NCBI RefSeq assembly: GCF_019925205.1
Contig: NC_083566.1
Location: 32,054,001-32,118,000, forward strand
Length of the DNA stretch: 64,000 nucleotides
Reading direction: 5' to 3'
Source: Metopolophium dirhodum
Lineage: Eukaryota; Arthropoda; Insecta; Hemiptera; Aphididae
Position numbers and translations under genes: made by a program
The notes under the pieces: generated by a model
Databases searched by the model: none
Seen by the model: only the letters and a program-made list of their open reading frames with translations
What the model was told of the DNA's origin: nothing
Part shown: positions 11,401 through 23,300 of the stretch, in pieces
How positions within the stretch are numbered: position 1 is the stretch's first letter
How the letters are laid out: each line of letters begins with the position of its first letter

Positions 11401-12787
11401 AAAAGAAGAACACAATACAAACTGTCCTCATTATTGTTTGGATGATAGTTTCACAAGCGGGCCATTGACAGATGTTGACGAAAATTATCCTAAAAACTTA
11501 AATGAAGAATTGACTGTCCAGCAAAGTCCAGTGTTAATTAATAAGTCTTTAGAAATTCTTGAAATTAATGAAAAGAAAAAAGAAAAGAAAAAAAAAAAGA
11601 AAAAGATTTTAGATGTAGATGAATGTAGTTGGGAAGATATGTATGATAAAGAAGATGATTATATACATCCATTGCTTATGAAAGAAGTATGTTATTTTAT
11701 TATTAGAAGGTATAATGTCAGTAATTCAGCTGAAAAATAATCATTTGTTCACCATTTTATGTTAAGAGGGCGCTACACCTGCATGCATTCTCTCTATCTT
11801 ACAAATGTATAATATAGCAAAATGTACACTGGGCTGATAACGTTTAGCACTGTTAGTTTAAAAACGAGTGAATTGACCTATTATACAATTTAGAAATAAG
11901 AAATAAGAATATTAAGTATTGAAACTCATAAGGTTATTTAATATTTTAATTTTAAAGCAAGTTATGAGTATTTTAAAATTGTAAATTGTTTGTGCATTTT
12001 AAAATACTCATAACTTGCTTTAAAATTAAAATCTAATAATTATTCTCGTTTTATTAAATATTTATAATGATAGTTAATATTAAACTTGTGTTTATTGTGT
12101 TTATTGTACTTAAATACTTATATATTTTCTTATTTTAGTTAGTTTCTACAATAGGGAAGGTTCAAGTTCAATGTGCAAAAGAAGATTACCGTAGTTATCA
12201 AACAATTGAAGAACGTTCAGGTGATGGTGAATGTGTTATTGAGGTGTATGGTTTTTCTTCTGAATTGAAAACAATTGATCTAATGAATCAATTTGCTGCA
12301 TTTCGTAAAAAACATTTTGAAATTATTTGGGTAGATGATACTCATGCATTAGCAGTATTTGAAAGTCCACATTTAGGTGAATATAAAATAATTTATTTTA
12401 AGGTTAATATTTTTGTATTTATAAATTATTATAATATTTTAAATAGCTGATCAAGCATTAAACACACCATTAGCTCTTGTGAAAACCAGGCCTCTTAAGA
12501 ATGCTACCAAAGAGTCAAAGCTCAGAGCGGCTACAGTTGTTGCTCTCCCAGCAACTAGGCCTAAAACTTGTACTGCAATGGCTAGACGACTAGTGAGTAG
12601 TGCTTTAGGACTAAAGATGAATGTATCACCAGATCTTATAAATGCTGAACGTACATTGTTGGCAAATGCTAAAGGTAATTTTAATTGATTATTTTTGTCA
12701 ATAGATTTTGATCTGTATATTATTTTTTTAGAGAAAAAAATTCGCGATGCTCAACAAAAACACGATATATGGAACAATGAATCATGA
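8425..12787 (+). CDS. R3H and coiled-coil domain protein (R3HCC1/R3HCC1L family)
   Basis: Seven coding exons (8425-8534, 8636-8788, 10423-10569, 10645-11686, 12139-12376, 12447-12674, 12732-12787) give 657 aa. Residues of about 20-85 form an R3H-like region containing FPPLSARNRFLVH and RRIVVYH, followed by a RPDIPIYIPKALR motif. A long acidic/Asn/Ser-rich linker is encoded by exon 4 and ends in a Lys run. Then come the family block SWEDMYDKEDDYIHPLLMKE and a C-terminal RRM-like fold with VEVYGFSSELKT and WVDDTHALAVFESP, a charged helix with AMARRLVSSALGLK, and the ending KHDIWNNES. R3H domains bind single-stranded nucleic acid, and mammalian R3HCC1L is linked by annotation to the exon junction complex; a role in RNA metabolism is therefore inference. 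The exon-1 donor is unusual: the frame-preserving GT (8535) is weaker than a GT 4 nt downstream. Identification is confident; the start Met is the only plausible one seen. Confidence 0.9.
8858..8909. repeat. Short hairpin in R3HCC1-like intron 2
   Basis: ACATGAGAACTTATTTAAAT (8858-8877) pairs with ATTTAAATAAGTTCTTATGT (8890-8909) with one mismatch across a 12-nt loop. Its function is unknown. Confidence 0.7.
11763..11890. mobile_element. Truncated TTAAGAGG-type MITE in R3HCC1-like intron 4
   Basis: It starts TTAAGAGGGCGCTACACCTG, closely matching the left end of the element at 4074-4498, and continues through the 'CTTACAAATGTATAATATAGC' region before diverging. The opposite arm is absent, so this is a one-ended remnant. 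Confidence 0.75.
11943..12032. repeat. Perfect 37-bp inverted repeat with 16-nt loop
   Basis: The arms at 11943-11979 and 11996-12032 are exact reverse complements over 37 bases; the loop is 11980-11995. It lies in intron 4 of the R3HCC1-like gene just after a MITE remnant, so the pre-mRNA would contain a stable 37-bp hairpin. It has no resemblance to the MITE ends nearby. Confidence 0.95.
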
Positions 12788-13052
12788 CATGATCATTACT
12801 ATAGTGTACAAAATACAGTAAATTATTTTTCTAAAGCCTCTAAACATTTTTTAAGCATTACATAATTTTATTAAACTGTAGATTTTTAAAGTACAGTGTG
12901 AATTATTACTATATATATATATATGCATAAGATATTTATTTATTGACAGAACCAGCAAAAAAAAATATAAAAAAATTGTTTCGTCATTTTTGTATAAGTA
13001 TTAAGACAATCATTTTAAACAGATTTAAAATTAAATGATGTATAATTTTTGT

Positions 13053-13058
13053 AATAAA
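13053..13058 (+). promoter_or_regulatory. Candidate poly(A) signal of the R3HCC1-like gene
   Basis: AATAAA followed by a T-rich stretch, 266 nt after the stop codon. It is the best-placed hexamer downstream. Position only. Confidence 0.4.
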
Positions 13059-13277
13059 TTTGTTTTTTTTTCTATAATAATTCATAATTTTACTTCTAAT
13101 GATATCTATAGTTTTAACATCACTTTGGTTCAGTAAGTGATATTACTATTACTAGTCAGATGAGACTGGTAGCCAGTGTTGGACAAAAAAACTATTATTA
13201 ATGTCTTTTGGATGATTAAGTTTAAAAGGATAGCAATTATAATTTAAAATTGATAATTTCTAAGAAATAAACATTAA

Positions 13278-13542
13278 CCTTTTCACTGCTACATTATTTA
13301 TGCTTTGAAACCTGTGTAAGCTACGTAAAATTAAATATTTTTTTAATATTAATTTTGAGTTCTATATCATCTATAATTTACTAACTAATTATTCAAGTCT
13401 AAATTAATGCAAACCAGGGTTTCCTAAATCGTATGGTTTATGGCAACTGATAATATAAAATACAGGAACATATTAGTATGTCTGGAGCAGTGAATGATCT
13501 AAATATTTTGTTTGTAATAGTACGCCCAGAGCAGTGAAAGGG
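13278..13542. mobile_element. piggyBac-like MITE flanked by TTAA
   Basis: A TTAA (13274-13277) precedes CCTTTTCACTGCT and a TTAA (13543-13546) follows AGAGCAGTGAAAGGG. The terminal inverted repeat is about 13 bp with one mismatch. The TTAA duplication and CCY-type ends are the hallmarks of piggyBac-superfamily insertions. The 265-bp body is AT-rich and non-coding. Confidence 0.8.
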
Positions 13543-14129
13543 TTAAACAGTATTAAGTATTAACCATGGATAATAATTGAATTATTAATCCTGGAAATTT
13601 AAAATTATAAAAAAAAGCATATAAAAACTTAATTATAAACACTAAAATAAGCAAACAAAGCAATCTCAAAAACGGTAACCATCAAACTCTGAAAAAAATA
13701 AAGAATAGCCGGCTCAATGACCACCACATTCTTCTAATATAATAAGTGCCTGACGCCTGTGTTCAATAAACTTTCTAAAACTACAAAAACTAATTAGTTT
13801 TCAACAGTGCCTATTTCTCACATTGTCTCAATGTAAAAAATATACAGAAAAACTAGTAATCAGCATTTAAAGAAAAAACACTGAAATATGCAGAAAAAGC
13901 ATTTTCATATTTGAAATTGTAGTAACATGATAGAAATGTTCTTAGCACTGCTATACTGCTATAGGTTAGGAAATTGGTGAACTGTACTCCTAACCTAACT
14001 AACTTATTCAAAAATGTTCGAATTGCACCATTTGGGGTTAAAAACAGGTAGTGTTCGAATTATTGCACTCTACCCGGATCACTCCATAGAACTTCTAAAT
14101 ATTTATTTTAGTTGACACGTAATTTCTTC

Positions 14130-14650
14130 TACTTTATGTAGCGTTACACAGTTATACCTCTGTAAAGGTTTTAGCCGCTACAGTCACCGACCTCCATTCT
14201 CCAATATTCACGATCCTAGATTTTTTCCTCACATTTCCTGTTTTTATCTTCTCATCGTGTGTCTAAGTCCCTGGATTCTTTGTCCCTTTACGTGACTATT
14301 GTTATACAAGGTACCTACTTAAGTTATTTCCCTTATTTCCGCGTTTTTCCTTCTTCGCCATCCATTTATTATTGCACTTTGTTCTCAAAACTTCTAATTT
14401 TCTGTTCAGTTTACCCTGTCAGTGCCATCGGCCATAGTTCACAACCATAGGTTAATGTTGGTCTTATATAATAGACATGTAGAAGCGTATTTTTGTGCTT
14501 CTAGAGAAAAGTTTTGATTCGAAATAATTATGTTGAGTGCAAAGAAGGTTCTTTCAGCTTTGAGCCGACAAATTACTTTCTCTAATGCTATGTTGAACAA
14601 TAGTGGTTAGAGCGCATCATCTTGTTTGAGTACACTGTACACCATTCTTA
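14130..14650 (-). pseudogene. Degenerate LINE reverse-transcriptase fragment
   Basis: On the minus strand, 14572-14630 encodes LKQDDAL, a stop, then PLLFNIALEKVI, the conserved reverse-transcriptase block that precedes the catalytic motif in non-LTR elements. Farther downstream on the same strand, pieces resembling the RT C-terminal region (RFYMSII..., then a W-R-R-R-K-N-like piece around 14340) appear in shifted frames. In-frame stops and frameshifts show that it is dead. The catalytic YADD-type motif is missing, so an internal deletion is likely. The clade is not assigned. Confidence 0.75.
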
Positions 14651-15095
14651 CTTGATATAACTAAGGCAACATATTCTAAATTAATTAATTAACTACCTAT
14701 AGTTAGGTCAAAAAGTTGATAAACAAATAACTTTTTTATTTTGTTTTAAGCTTTTTAACTATATAGGTAATGCTATAGTTAATGCTCCAGTGCTCTACAT
14801 GACGTGCACTATTATAATGAGTGCGTGTTGATATACGGATCGGTTCCGATTTGTCCGCGATTTTTAGATATAGAATATAGATGTCCGCTGTAAATTGCTT
14901 TTCAATTATTACTTATTAGTACTTTGTTTTTAAACATAACAACTGCAATAAAAAAATTCCTGGATTTAAGTTTATTGATTTTATGCATCTCTCATCCCCC
15001 CAAAGTATTTCTGGATCCGCGACACGCTGCACCCTCACCAAAAACAATTCAATTTGTAATCGGTGTCCTTTGAAACATCGTGAGTATACTGTACA

Positions 15096-15262
15096 CACTA
15101 CATTCCACCATTTCTATCCATATAATTAACACTTGGTATATAGTTTGCCGTCAGTACACATACTTTAGGGTATAACTTCGCACACCGCACAAGCACCACC
15201 CTCGGTATAAATAATGCAAACTAAAACCAACCGATGAGGTTGACCGTAAACTTGCTCAATAT
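15096..15262. repeat. Partial duplication, copy 1 (copy 2 at 17118-17301)
   Basis: Both copies share the block TATAATTAACACTTGG, then a TAGTTTGC..GTC.GTACAC segment, and the block CGGTATAAATAATGCAAACT followed by a GA.G..GACCGTAAACTT stretch. Copy 2 is interrupted by a (CA)n tract. They are direct repeats 2 kb apart. The shared TATAAATA in a GC-richer context could be a promoter of a former element. Confidence 0.7.
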
Positions 15263-15367
15263 CTCAAGTATAACACTGCAGTATACTAATGAAAGAATAA
15301 TTGTAGTTTTACGCTAATGAAACAGATAATATAATATAATATTGGATTAAAAATAATTTTAAAAAAG

Positions 15368-16385
15368 CGGGCAGGTGGATGTCGCTAGGGCTCTGCTGTA
15401 CAGTAGGTTACAAGCAGGCACGTAGTCAGAAAATATTCACTAGGTGGGCCAATGTTAGATGGGCCCCCTACCTAAATATATTACCTTGTACAGTTGTAGG
15501 GGTGTTCGACAGACGAGTTGACGACCATAATAATAATATAATTCTATATGAAATATGAATCAATATAATGACAATACCCTTACTCAAAAGTATTTTAAAA
15601 ATAGACATAAAAGTATACAACAGTCACTGTCTAGATAAGATAAGAATAACATGACATGCTAGTATACTATAATAATATGGTACCAGTGTTGGGCTTTAAA
15701 TAGCAATTATTTCCTAATCAATCGTTGACGATATTATGATTTATAAAAAATAAATTATCACCGATTCTTAGTAGGAACAGAATTTAAATGTAATACAATA
15801 TACATATTTTATTCCAGAAATGGACATGGATTGAATTTAGTTACGTAACTTATTTTAGATTCTAATTAAAACCCGATATATTTGGTTTTATTTGTGTAAT
15901 ATTTAGACAATATTAAAAATTTGAAATTTCATTTAAATTAAAAGCCCCCGTATAATAATGGGCCCCTCTGAATACTTTGGGTGGGCCGGCCTACGGCCGG
16001 ACACATAATAGGGTGGGCCTGGCACACCCTGGCCCCCCCTTAGCTACGTGCCTGGTTACAAGTGGACCACTGTAATGGCGGTGGTATTAAATTTGAATTT
16101 AAAGAAATAATATCATATTGTATACGAAAAACGATTCTGAGCGGAGACGGTTTGTCAGTCTAGGATATTTTATATTATATTTATATTGTTATTAATTATT
16201 ATTATAATACGGTAGCCGGTAAGTTGAATTAGTTTTGTAAAATTACAAAAAAATAACTAAAATCGTTATTTCATATGAAATTTTGTCCAAATTTTAACTT
16301 AAAATAATTATAAAAAAAACTGTTATTATGTATATTTCTTAAATTTTTTTGTTACAGATTTAACTACTTACAAGCAACCTTGTTT
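15368..16385 (-). repeat. Diverged copy of the dispersed repeat, split by an hAT MITE
   Basis: The left end reads GGTGGATGTCGCT...CTGCTGTACAGTAGGTTACAAG, the reverse complement of the 3' end of the full plus-strand copies. After the inserted element (15415-16054) it resumes with GTGGACCACTGTAATGG and continues past ACGATTCTGAGCGGAGACGG. The copy fades near 16385. Confidence 0.75.
15415..16054. mobile_element. hAT-superfamily MITE with perfect 8-bp target duplication
   Basis: The element begins CAGGCACGTAG and ends CTACGTGCCTG (11-bp perfect terminal inverted repeats). It is flanked on both sides by GTTACAAG (15407-15414 and 16055-16062). An 8-bp duplication plus CAG...CTG ends indicate hAT. 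It is 640 bp long with no transposase frame. It sits inside an older dispersed repeat whose uninterrupted sequence is visible in other copies, so the insertion is clearly secondary. Confidence 0.93.
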
Positions 16386-17117
16386 TATATTAGGTACCTA
16401 TATACAGTATATACATATATACAAAAATACAAAAAATACAAAAATACAGTACAAATCGATTGTAAAACGAATTGCCTGTTATATGGTATCCTTATCAGTG
16501 AAAATAGCAAAAAAATAAAAAATAAAAATAATAACTACCTAGTCAATATTGAAAACACAAACACATATCAAAAGTAGACAAAACGTGTATTCCTAATATG
16601 TAAAAAATAAAGAACCCTGGGGGGATTTATCTATAATTATTAATTAGTAGGTTGTATGTAATAATATTGCTTTGTCATCAATTGATCAATAATTCTTTGC
16701 ACTGTACTTTTCAGAAATGAAAAACTGCGTTCTAGAGAAAAACCAGGTGTACGTTTATATTGAATAAAATATTTTCTCTATAATGATAAACAAATATTGG
16801 GTTTTAAATAATATTATGATAGTTAATGATTATTATTACTTTGGTAATTAATAATATTTTGTAAATAAATATTGACGCGTGTATATATTAATATATATAC
16901 TATATATAGGTATTTAGAAGCCGATAAGGTAAGTATATATCATATAATAAAAACCGAGAACTCTGTAAAAATAGAGCTTAAACGTCCACCGATAAATAAT
17001 TATGAAAAACAATTTAAATTACTCAATAATTAAAATGCGGAGATCGTCTTGCCGCAGCCCTAACTGTATACAGTTCTACCCGCGAGCTGAAAATGGGCGT
17101 CTTGTAAAAATACCGCG

Positions 17118-17301
17118 AGCACGTTCCACAATTTCAATCTATATAATTAACACTTGGAATTTAGTTTGCTGTCGGTACACACACACACACACACACACAC
17201 CACTATATATATTTAGGTACCTAACAACTTCACCGGTGCCGCAACCCACGGTATAAATAATGCAAACTTAAACTAGCCGACGAGTTTGACCGTAAACTTA
17301 C
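17118..17301. repeat. Partial duplication, copy 2, with internal (CA)n
   Basis: Direct-repeat partner of 15096-15262. It has a dinucleotide CA tract at 17177-17203 where copy 1 has only a few CA steps. The region is CpG-richer than its flanks. Confidence 0.7.
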
Positions 17302-18939
17302 CAAAATACACACACCGCGTGCAAATACTGCCGCGGTGTGGTGTAGGTACCTATTATAATATTATTATACGTTTTAAAGAAAATATTATTAATTAATAAT
17401 ATTTTGTCTCGGCCACGTCCGGCGAAAGCAGTGGCTCGAGTGTTGCGTATATTATAATAATTATTATTATACCTACATTGTAATATTCTGCCTCGTTATC
17501 GACAAATAAATTACTGTCGAGGGTGTACGAACGGCGTGGTATAACAAACACAACCCCTTGGTTACCACGATCGGTAATAATAATAATAATAATTATATTG
17601 TTACACTGTTTGATCTATTTGGAACTAATACTGTTCTCGTATAGTCACTACAACAGGCGCAATGACTAACGTTTAGGTATTGGGTATAATATTCGAATGC
17701 GTGTAATCACCATCAGCTACTAATTAAACCGATGGAAGTCGGTAAGTATTTTTTACATCATTAAAAGTGACACAAAAACATTTCTACCTGCGTATTATTT
17801 CCTTCAAATTTACACATTAAACCCTTATCAACGGTAAGCGCCCGTGGCCCGTGCATGGTGTTCTACTCTTTTTATTATTACAATTTTTTTTCCTCCAAAT
17901 GCTATCGATAAAAATATATAACAAGATATATTAAATTTTATAAATAAATAGCGAGCGGTATAATAGCTCTATGATAAATATTTGTTTACTCATTCAAACG
18001 AATTTTGAATATTGTTTACTTGGTGCAGTGGATCCGATAGTCATGTGACATTGGATGTCATGTCATATCATTCAGCTGAAAACAAATATATTTGTTTTTA
18101 GCTTTGAAAGTACATTTATTAATGATTTGATTTGTTTAACTTCATCTACCCCTCATACTAGAGAACGCATGATATCACTAAGGTCTACGAACTTTTAATC
18201 GAACAAAATAGGTATGTTTGGTTATCGTACATTTTCGTTTACAAATTGAAATATAATTATTAATTATTTTATATTTTGTTAAATTTGTTTCAGAAATAAT
18301 AATTAATATTTATACTTTTTCGCAGTGATTAAAACAACTATAAAGTGGTTAAAACTTTGATTTTAATTAATAAAGTATAAAAAAAAATTATTAGTCTTTA
18401 TTAAAAGTTACTTTTACACCGATAAAAAAAAATATAAATTATAACATTACCAACAATTATTGTGTTGATTGTGATGTGTATTATTTTAATTTTAACTTTG
18501 AATCATAAAATGTGAAGATAATATTAATAGGTACCTCAACGATCTCTCTGATATTTTGTCCCTTTTTCCATTCCGCTATCCTCCACAAGCTATAATATGT
18601 TAAACGAAATTATTAGGCCTAGGTATAATGTTCTTTGCCAATATGAACCCCTTCTTTTCTTTTTAAATTATTAAATAATATTGTTGCATATAAATCTTAG
18701 TAGGTAGGTATATTGTAAATGTATTATTGTTATTGTATATTATATAAATGTGCTATGCACTAATGTTATAGGACTCATCCCATCAATTCATAATAATAGG
18801 TAGGTAGGTACGTGTATTATGATACTATAATGTATCATGTACTTATACTCGTACCTATGTTTATATTGTAAAATATATAATAAATATTAAATTAATAATT
18901 CAGTTTATGTTTTTGAAGCTTTGTATGAATATTTGTATA

Positions 18940-20061
18940 CAGTGGCGTATCCAGGATTTTTCAATGGGAGGGAGGGGGGTGGCTAAACAAAGTAAATCAG
19001 AATTTGATATCCGTTACCTTATACTAGGTCATTATTATTATGTCGCATAACCCAGTGGCGTATACATATTTTTTGTACGGGAGGGGGGATCGGAAAAAAA
19101 TTTAAACCTGCACATTAAAATAATAAATACTTAATAGAATATATAGGTAGGTAATATTATACTAATATAACATTTTATTTCAAAAAGTACAAAACTACAA
19201 ACAATTAAACCAGGGGCGTCATTACTCATTTGAGGTATGCTTATGCATATCTACCTAAAATTTATCAAGATTGTATTTTGACCTGACTAAAACTTATTTT
19301 GCTCTAAATAAAAATAATCTTTTTTTTTAAATTGGTTTTATGTATCCACAACTATGGCTATTTGATATTATTATTCAATTATTTAAATGAAATATAAAAA
19401 TGTTTGGTTCGTATTAAATACTTTGTGTGATTGAGGATTTAAAGATTTATTTTATATAGGTGCACTATTTATGTACTTATAATGTAATTTAGAACTCCTG
19501 GGCTCCCACGCTCACTTTCTCAGTGAAGCCCAGTATTTTCTAAAAAAAAAAAATACAATTTTGTTTTTAGGTACAATAGCGTCTATAAATATTTAAATTT
19601 AACTAATTTAAGTACTAACTTAGAATTATTAGATAATATACTATATTTATAATATATTAGATTATTGTATCGAAAATATAAAGATTTTAATTTCCAAGCG
19701 TTGCGAGATAAATTTTTTTTTAATAACTATAGCACAAAATATATCGGTATATGCTGAACATTTTGTAGCCTTCCTAGTTGTTAGCATTTCAAAAAGTTGA
19801 AATGATGCCCCCAAATTAAAAAATTATAGAAGAAAATTAAATTTTCTTTTTTTTAGTCACTTTATCAATTATTTGTTCAGCACCCATGTAATAACCCCTA
19901 AATAAAATAACAAATAATTGACAATACACAAAATGTTTCTTCGAAACCGTTTTCAGAAATATTATGGTGTGTACTTTGCCTTTTATTATATAAGATTTAT
20001 ACCATAACCCGGCTAATGGTGGGGGGACTGAAGCCCCCTTGCCACCCTGTGTACGCCACTA
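18940..20061. mobile_element. hAT-like composite element
   Basis: The left end CAGTGGCGTATCCAGG and the right end TGTGTACGCCACTA are inverted, with G-rich subterminal runs typical of this class. The flanking octamers TTTGTATA and AATGTATA match at 6 of 8 positions. A second CAGTGGCGTATACA at about 19052 and a CAGGGGCGTC at about 19213 suggest nested related insertions. No transposase is seen. Confidence 0.6.
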
Positions 20062-20339
20062 AATGTATACTGTATTGGCACACTGTTTAAAAAAACATAT
20101 TTGATGGATCCTATTTATTAAACTTATATATTATACCTACCTTAGTGTTTAAAAAATACGAAAAACGAAAACAAATAAATCAAAAGTAACAATAAATAGG
20201 TAGGTAGGTTACTGTTGCAACCTTGAACCATGGTTGGATAATTATTGTTTCATATCTGTCTGCAGATGATTATCAAACATTTCTATCGTTTTGGATCGAC
20301 ATATTATTATAAATAATATATTTATTTTTATTCGTCACA

Positions 20340-23300
20340 ATGAGTAAAGAATATTTATTACCACCCAATTCACCGACTTCAAAACCGCAAAAAAAACCAA
20401 AGAGAAACATTTCAGATATTCCTCGCCGTTCTACAATACTTCATCGTAGGGCATATCCGATCGAGTCTAATGATCATACCGATAACACGGAAGAAAGAGA
20501 GATTAGACAGTTACTCGATACGGTTCCAGTTGTTCCGAAACTGCCGAAAATGCCCGACATTAGTAAATACTTGAATAAAGGCAAAATGTTGAATAAAAGC
20601 AAAACAATCAGTGACCGTAGGACTATAATTAAAAATTATATGTAAGTTATTTATTCACCTGATTGTAAAAATAACGGAAGTGCAAGCTACCCACTTAATT
20701 TTTCCACTGTGTTTAGGAACGAATGCGCTGTAACGCAGAAAATCGACTTGATGATGGCTGGGAAATCCACGCCAGTCGATCGCCAAGAAGAAGTTAAGAT
20801 GCCACAAATCTACTACCGCAAGCAACTAAAGGGATATGCTAATGCCATAGAACCCACCCCGATGCAAGAATCATGGATAGAAAATATAATTGAAGTGCGA
20901 AATGTTTTTAAATAATAATACATAGATTATAGGTATACATTAATGTGTTTTCGAACGATTAATTAACTAATTACTTAATTAGAAATCAAAGACGGCGCGT
21001 TTAAAAAGAACCAGAGTGTTGGCATCCTTGATAGACGAAGTAAAGGCTGATTACATTAAAGTGCTGAAAAAGTTGCAAGTTGATGGTATTGTGAAGCCTA
21101 TTCCTAGTTCTAATGTCCCGTTACCGGAAAAACAGCAAGAAAAGCCGTTAACTACAGTGTGAGTTTTATTAATTTAACATTTGTATACATTTTTAAATTA
21201 TGTTTAACTCTTGTAGATTAGGAGGCAAGACAAAAAATTATCCATTATTTTTGAAAAGAAAAAAGCTTTTGATAAAACGTTTACATACCACTCACCCAAC
21301 TACCATCAATATACTGTATTTTACGAAACGTCAAGTTCCCAGGACCATGATCAATGCAGAATTATATAAGTAATATTTGACTCGTAGCATAATATATTAT
21401 TAGGTATACTATTTCGAAAGTATCGTGAGATTTCATATAATTTTTAGATTTGACGAATTTTCTCGAGACCTCGACGACCTAATGGCTACTTTGGAACACG
21501 ACTTTCGGAAACAAGACACCTATCTGGTTAAAGATTGGTATAAAAAGGTTATATTAATTTTGACAAAGAGAGGAGCATTAGATGGCGTGGCATTGAACGC
21601 ACTTCCACAGTTTCTTAAAGGTGTCACAACTATAATTAGTTTAGAAGTATGCTATGCAATTAAATATTGTAATTATTGTTGAATTAATTCATACATATAT
21701 ATATTATCCATAGGTTGAATTTTTCGGGGGGGGGGGGGGGGGTAATGAGGGTGGTACAATTGTGCCTCCCAACATCAGAAAACATTGTGTGAGGTGGCAA
21801 TAGAAAAATTAATGGTCTATATGAGTGTACCTATATTCCAATGCAACTTTGTTTCAACGATACCAGTTTTATAAATTCCATTTATATTTTTAAAATATTA
21901 AATTTCGGCACCTCTTAGTATGTTCGTATGTTTGCTATGTGTCGCCTATAATTTTAAAATATGTAATAATATCAAAGTACCTAAGTGCTGCTACGAAATG
22001 TGTAATTTTATAATATGCCTATATTTGAATGAATAGCAAATCATTTTTTCATTTTTAGGAAACGAATTAATTATCTACTGCGGCTACCACTTCAGAGCCG
22101 GTCTTAAGGCAAAGCGAGACCTGGAGCAATCTTTTTTAGCAGAGGCCTTTAGAATAAATTTTATTTATAACGTGAGGTTCTGGCGCTTACATAAGACCAG
22201 CTCTGTACTACTTAATCCAGCGCATTATTTGTTTTCTCTCTGACCCGCTCGCAACATATCAAATTTGCGTTCAGAAAAACCGATATTGTGTTGTTACTTA
22301 TAGTTTTTAATAATAGAGCGAATTGCCCTATTTGCCCTTTTAACAAACGCATAAAGTCAAGTACATTATCTGTTATAATGTTTATAGTTTCCTATTATAA
22401 AAAATGTATTGAATTTTTATATATTTGTTAAATTTAATTATTTTAGACGTTTATTTATATTTTATTTACTAGCTGATCCCGTGCACTTCGTTACCCATTA
22501 AATGTACAAACTTTTATATGACTCAAACTTTGTTCAATGCGTTATTTAATATTCGGTGTATGGATGTTCCAGATTTATCTTAACTTTGCCCGTAATAAAA
22601 ATTCTGATTCACAGCAGTATATTATCAGGTTAGGTTAGAATATTTATTAACATAGTAGATGTTTTATCTAGTAGTCACTTGTTACTATTAGTGTCTAGTG
22701 TTCGTTTTGTTCAATTACTTTCAATTTTTCTAGCTAAAATTAATGATTGGCGCTGGAGTGGAGATTTCAACATAAACTTTGCAGACGATACAAATCAACT
22801 ATTAATAATTTAATTTTTAAATAATGAATTTGGTTTAACGAGTCAAATGATCGCCATCTTAGCATAACGAACTACAAAAGTACTATTGATGCGATCTTTA
22901 TTAGACTTTTAAATAGGTTCGAATCAAAATTGTTTGTTTCTTACTTCATCTACCATAAACCTTCGTATCAGTTTTGGGGATGTAAAATAATTAATCATAG
23001 CGCAATAAATGAATATTGTATTTTACCACATAAATTATAGTACTTTTATAGTGATAATTAAAGCAATTCGTGCAAAGTTGTTACCTAACCATTCCAAAAT
23101 ATCAAAAATGCACGACTTTAATATTCAAGTTTTCACTTCTGCCGGCACTCCCGGAGTGCAACCCGTCGTCTTTTTGGTGTAACTCACTGCAGTAAGTGCA
23201 TATCAGCCACCCTGGTAGGCAATGTGCGAAAATTCGATTTGATGCATGCGTGTACCTGATCTATACCCGATTAACCAATGGCAACCAATAATAAATAAAT

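Larger units (their letters stand above)
12788..20339. other. Intergenic region between R3HCC1-like and dynein, transposon-rich
   Basis: No gene is supported. Contents in order: 3' UTR of the R3HCC1-like gene, a piggyBac-like MITE (13278-13542), a minus-strand LINE fragment (14130-14650), a diverged copy of the dispersed repeat interrupted by an hAT MITE (15368-16385), a partial duplication (about 15096-15262 and 17118-17301), CpG-richer sequence at 17320-17560, TAGGTA microsatellite patches (near 18786 and 20197) and an hAT-like composite (18940-20061). The frames at 16380-16577 and 17002-17256 fall in repeat sequence and show no domain. Confidence 0.6.

Noticed and set aside
17732..17752. 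ATGGAAGTCG followed by a strong GTAAGT donor as a possible first dynein coding exon
   Set aside because: Joining it to the best acceptor near 20266 gives an early stop before the dynein frame. At most it could be a non-coding 5' exon, which needs transcript data.
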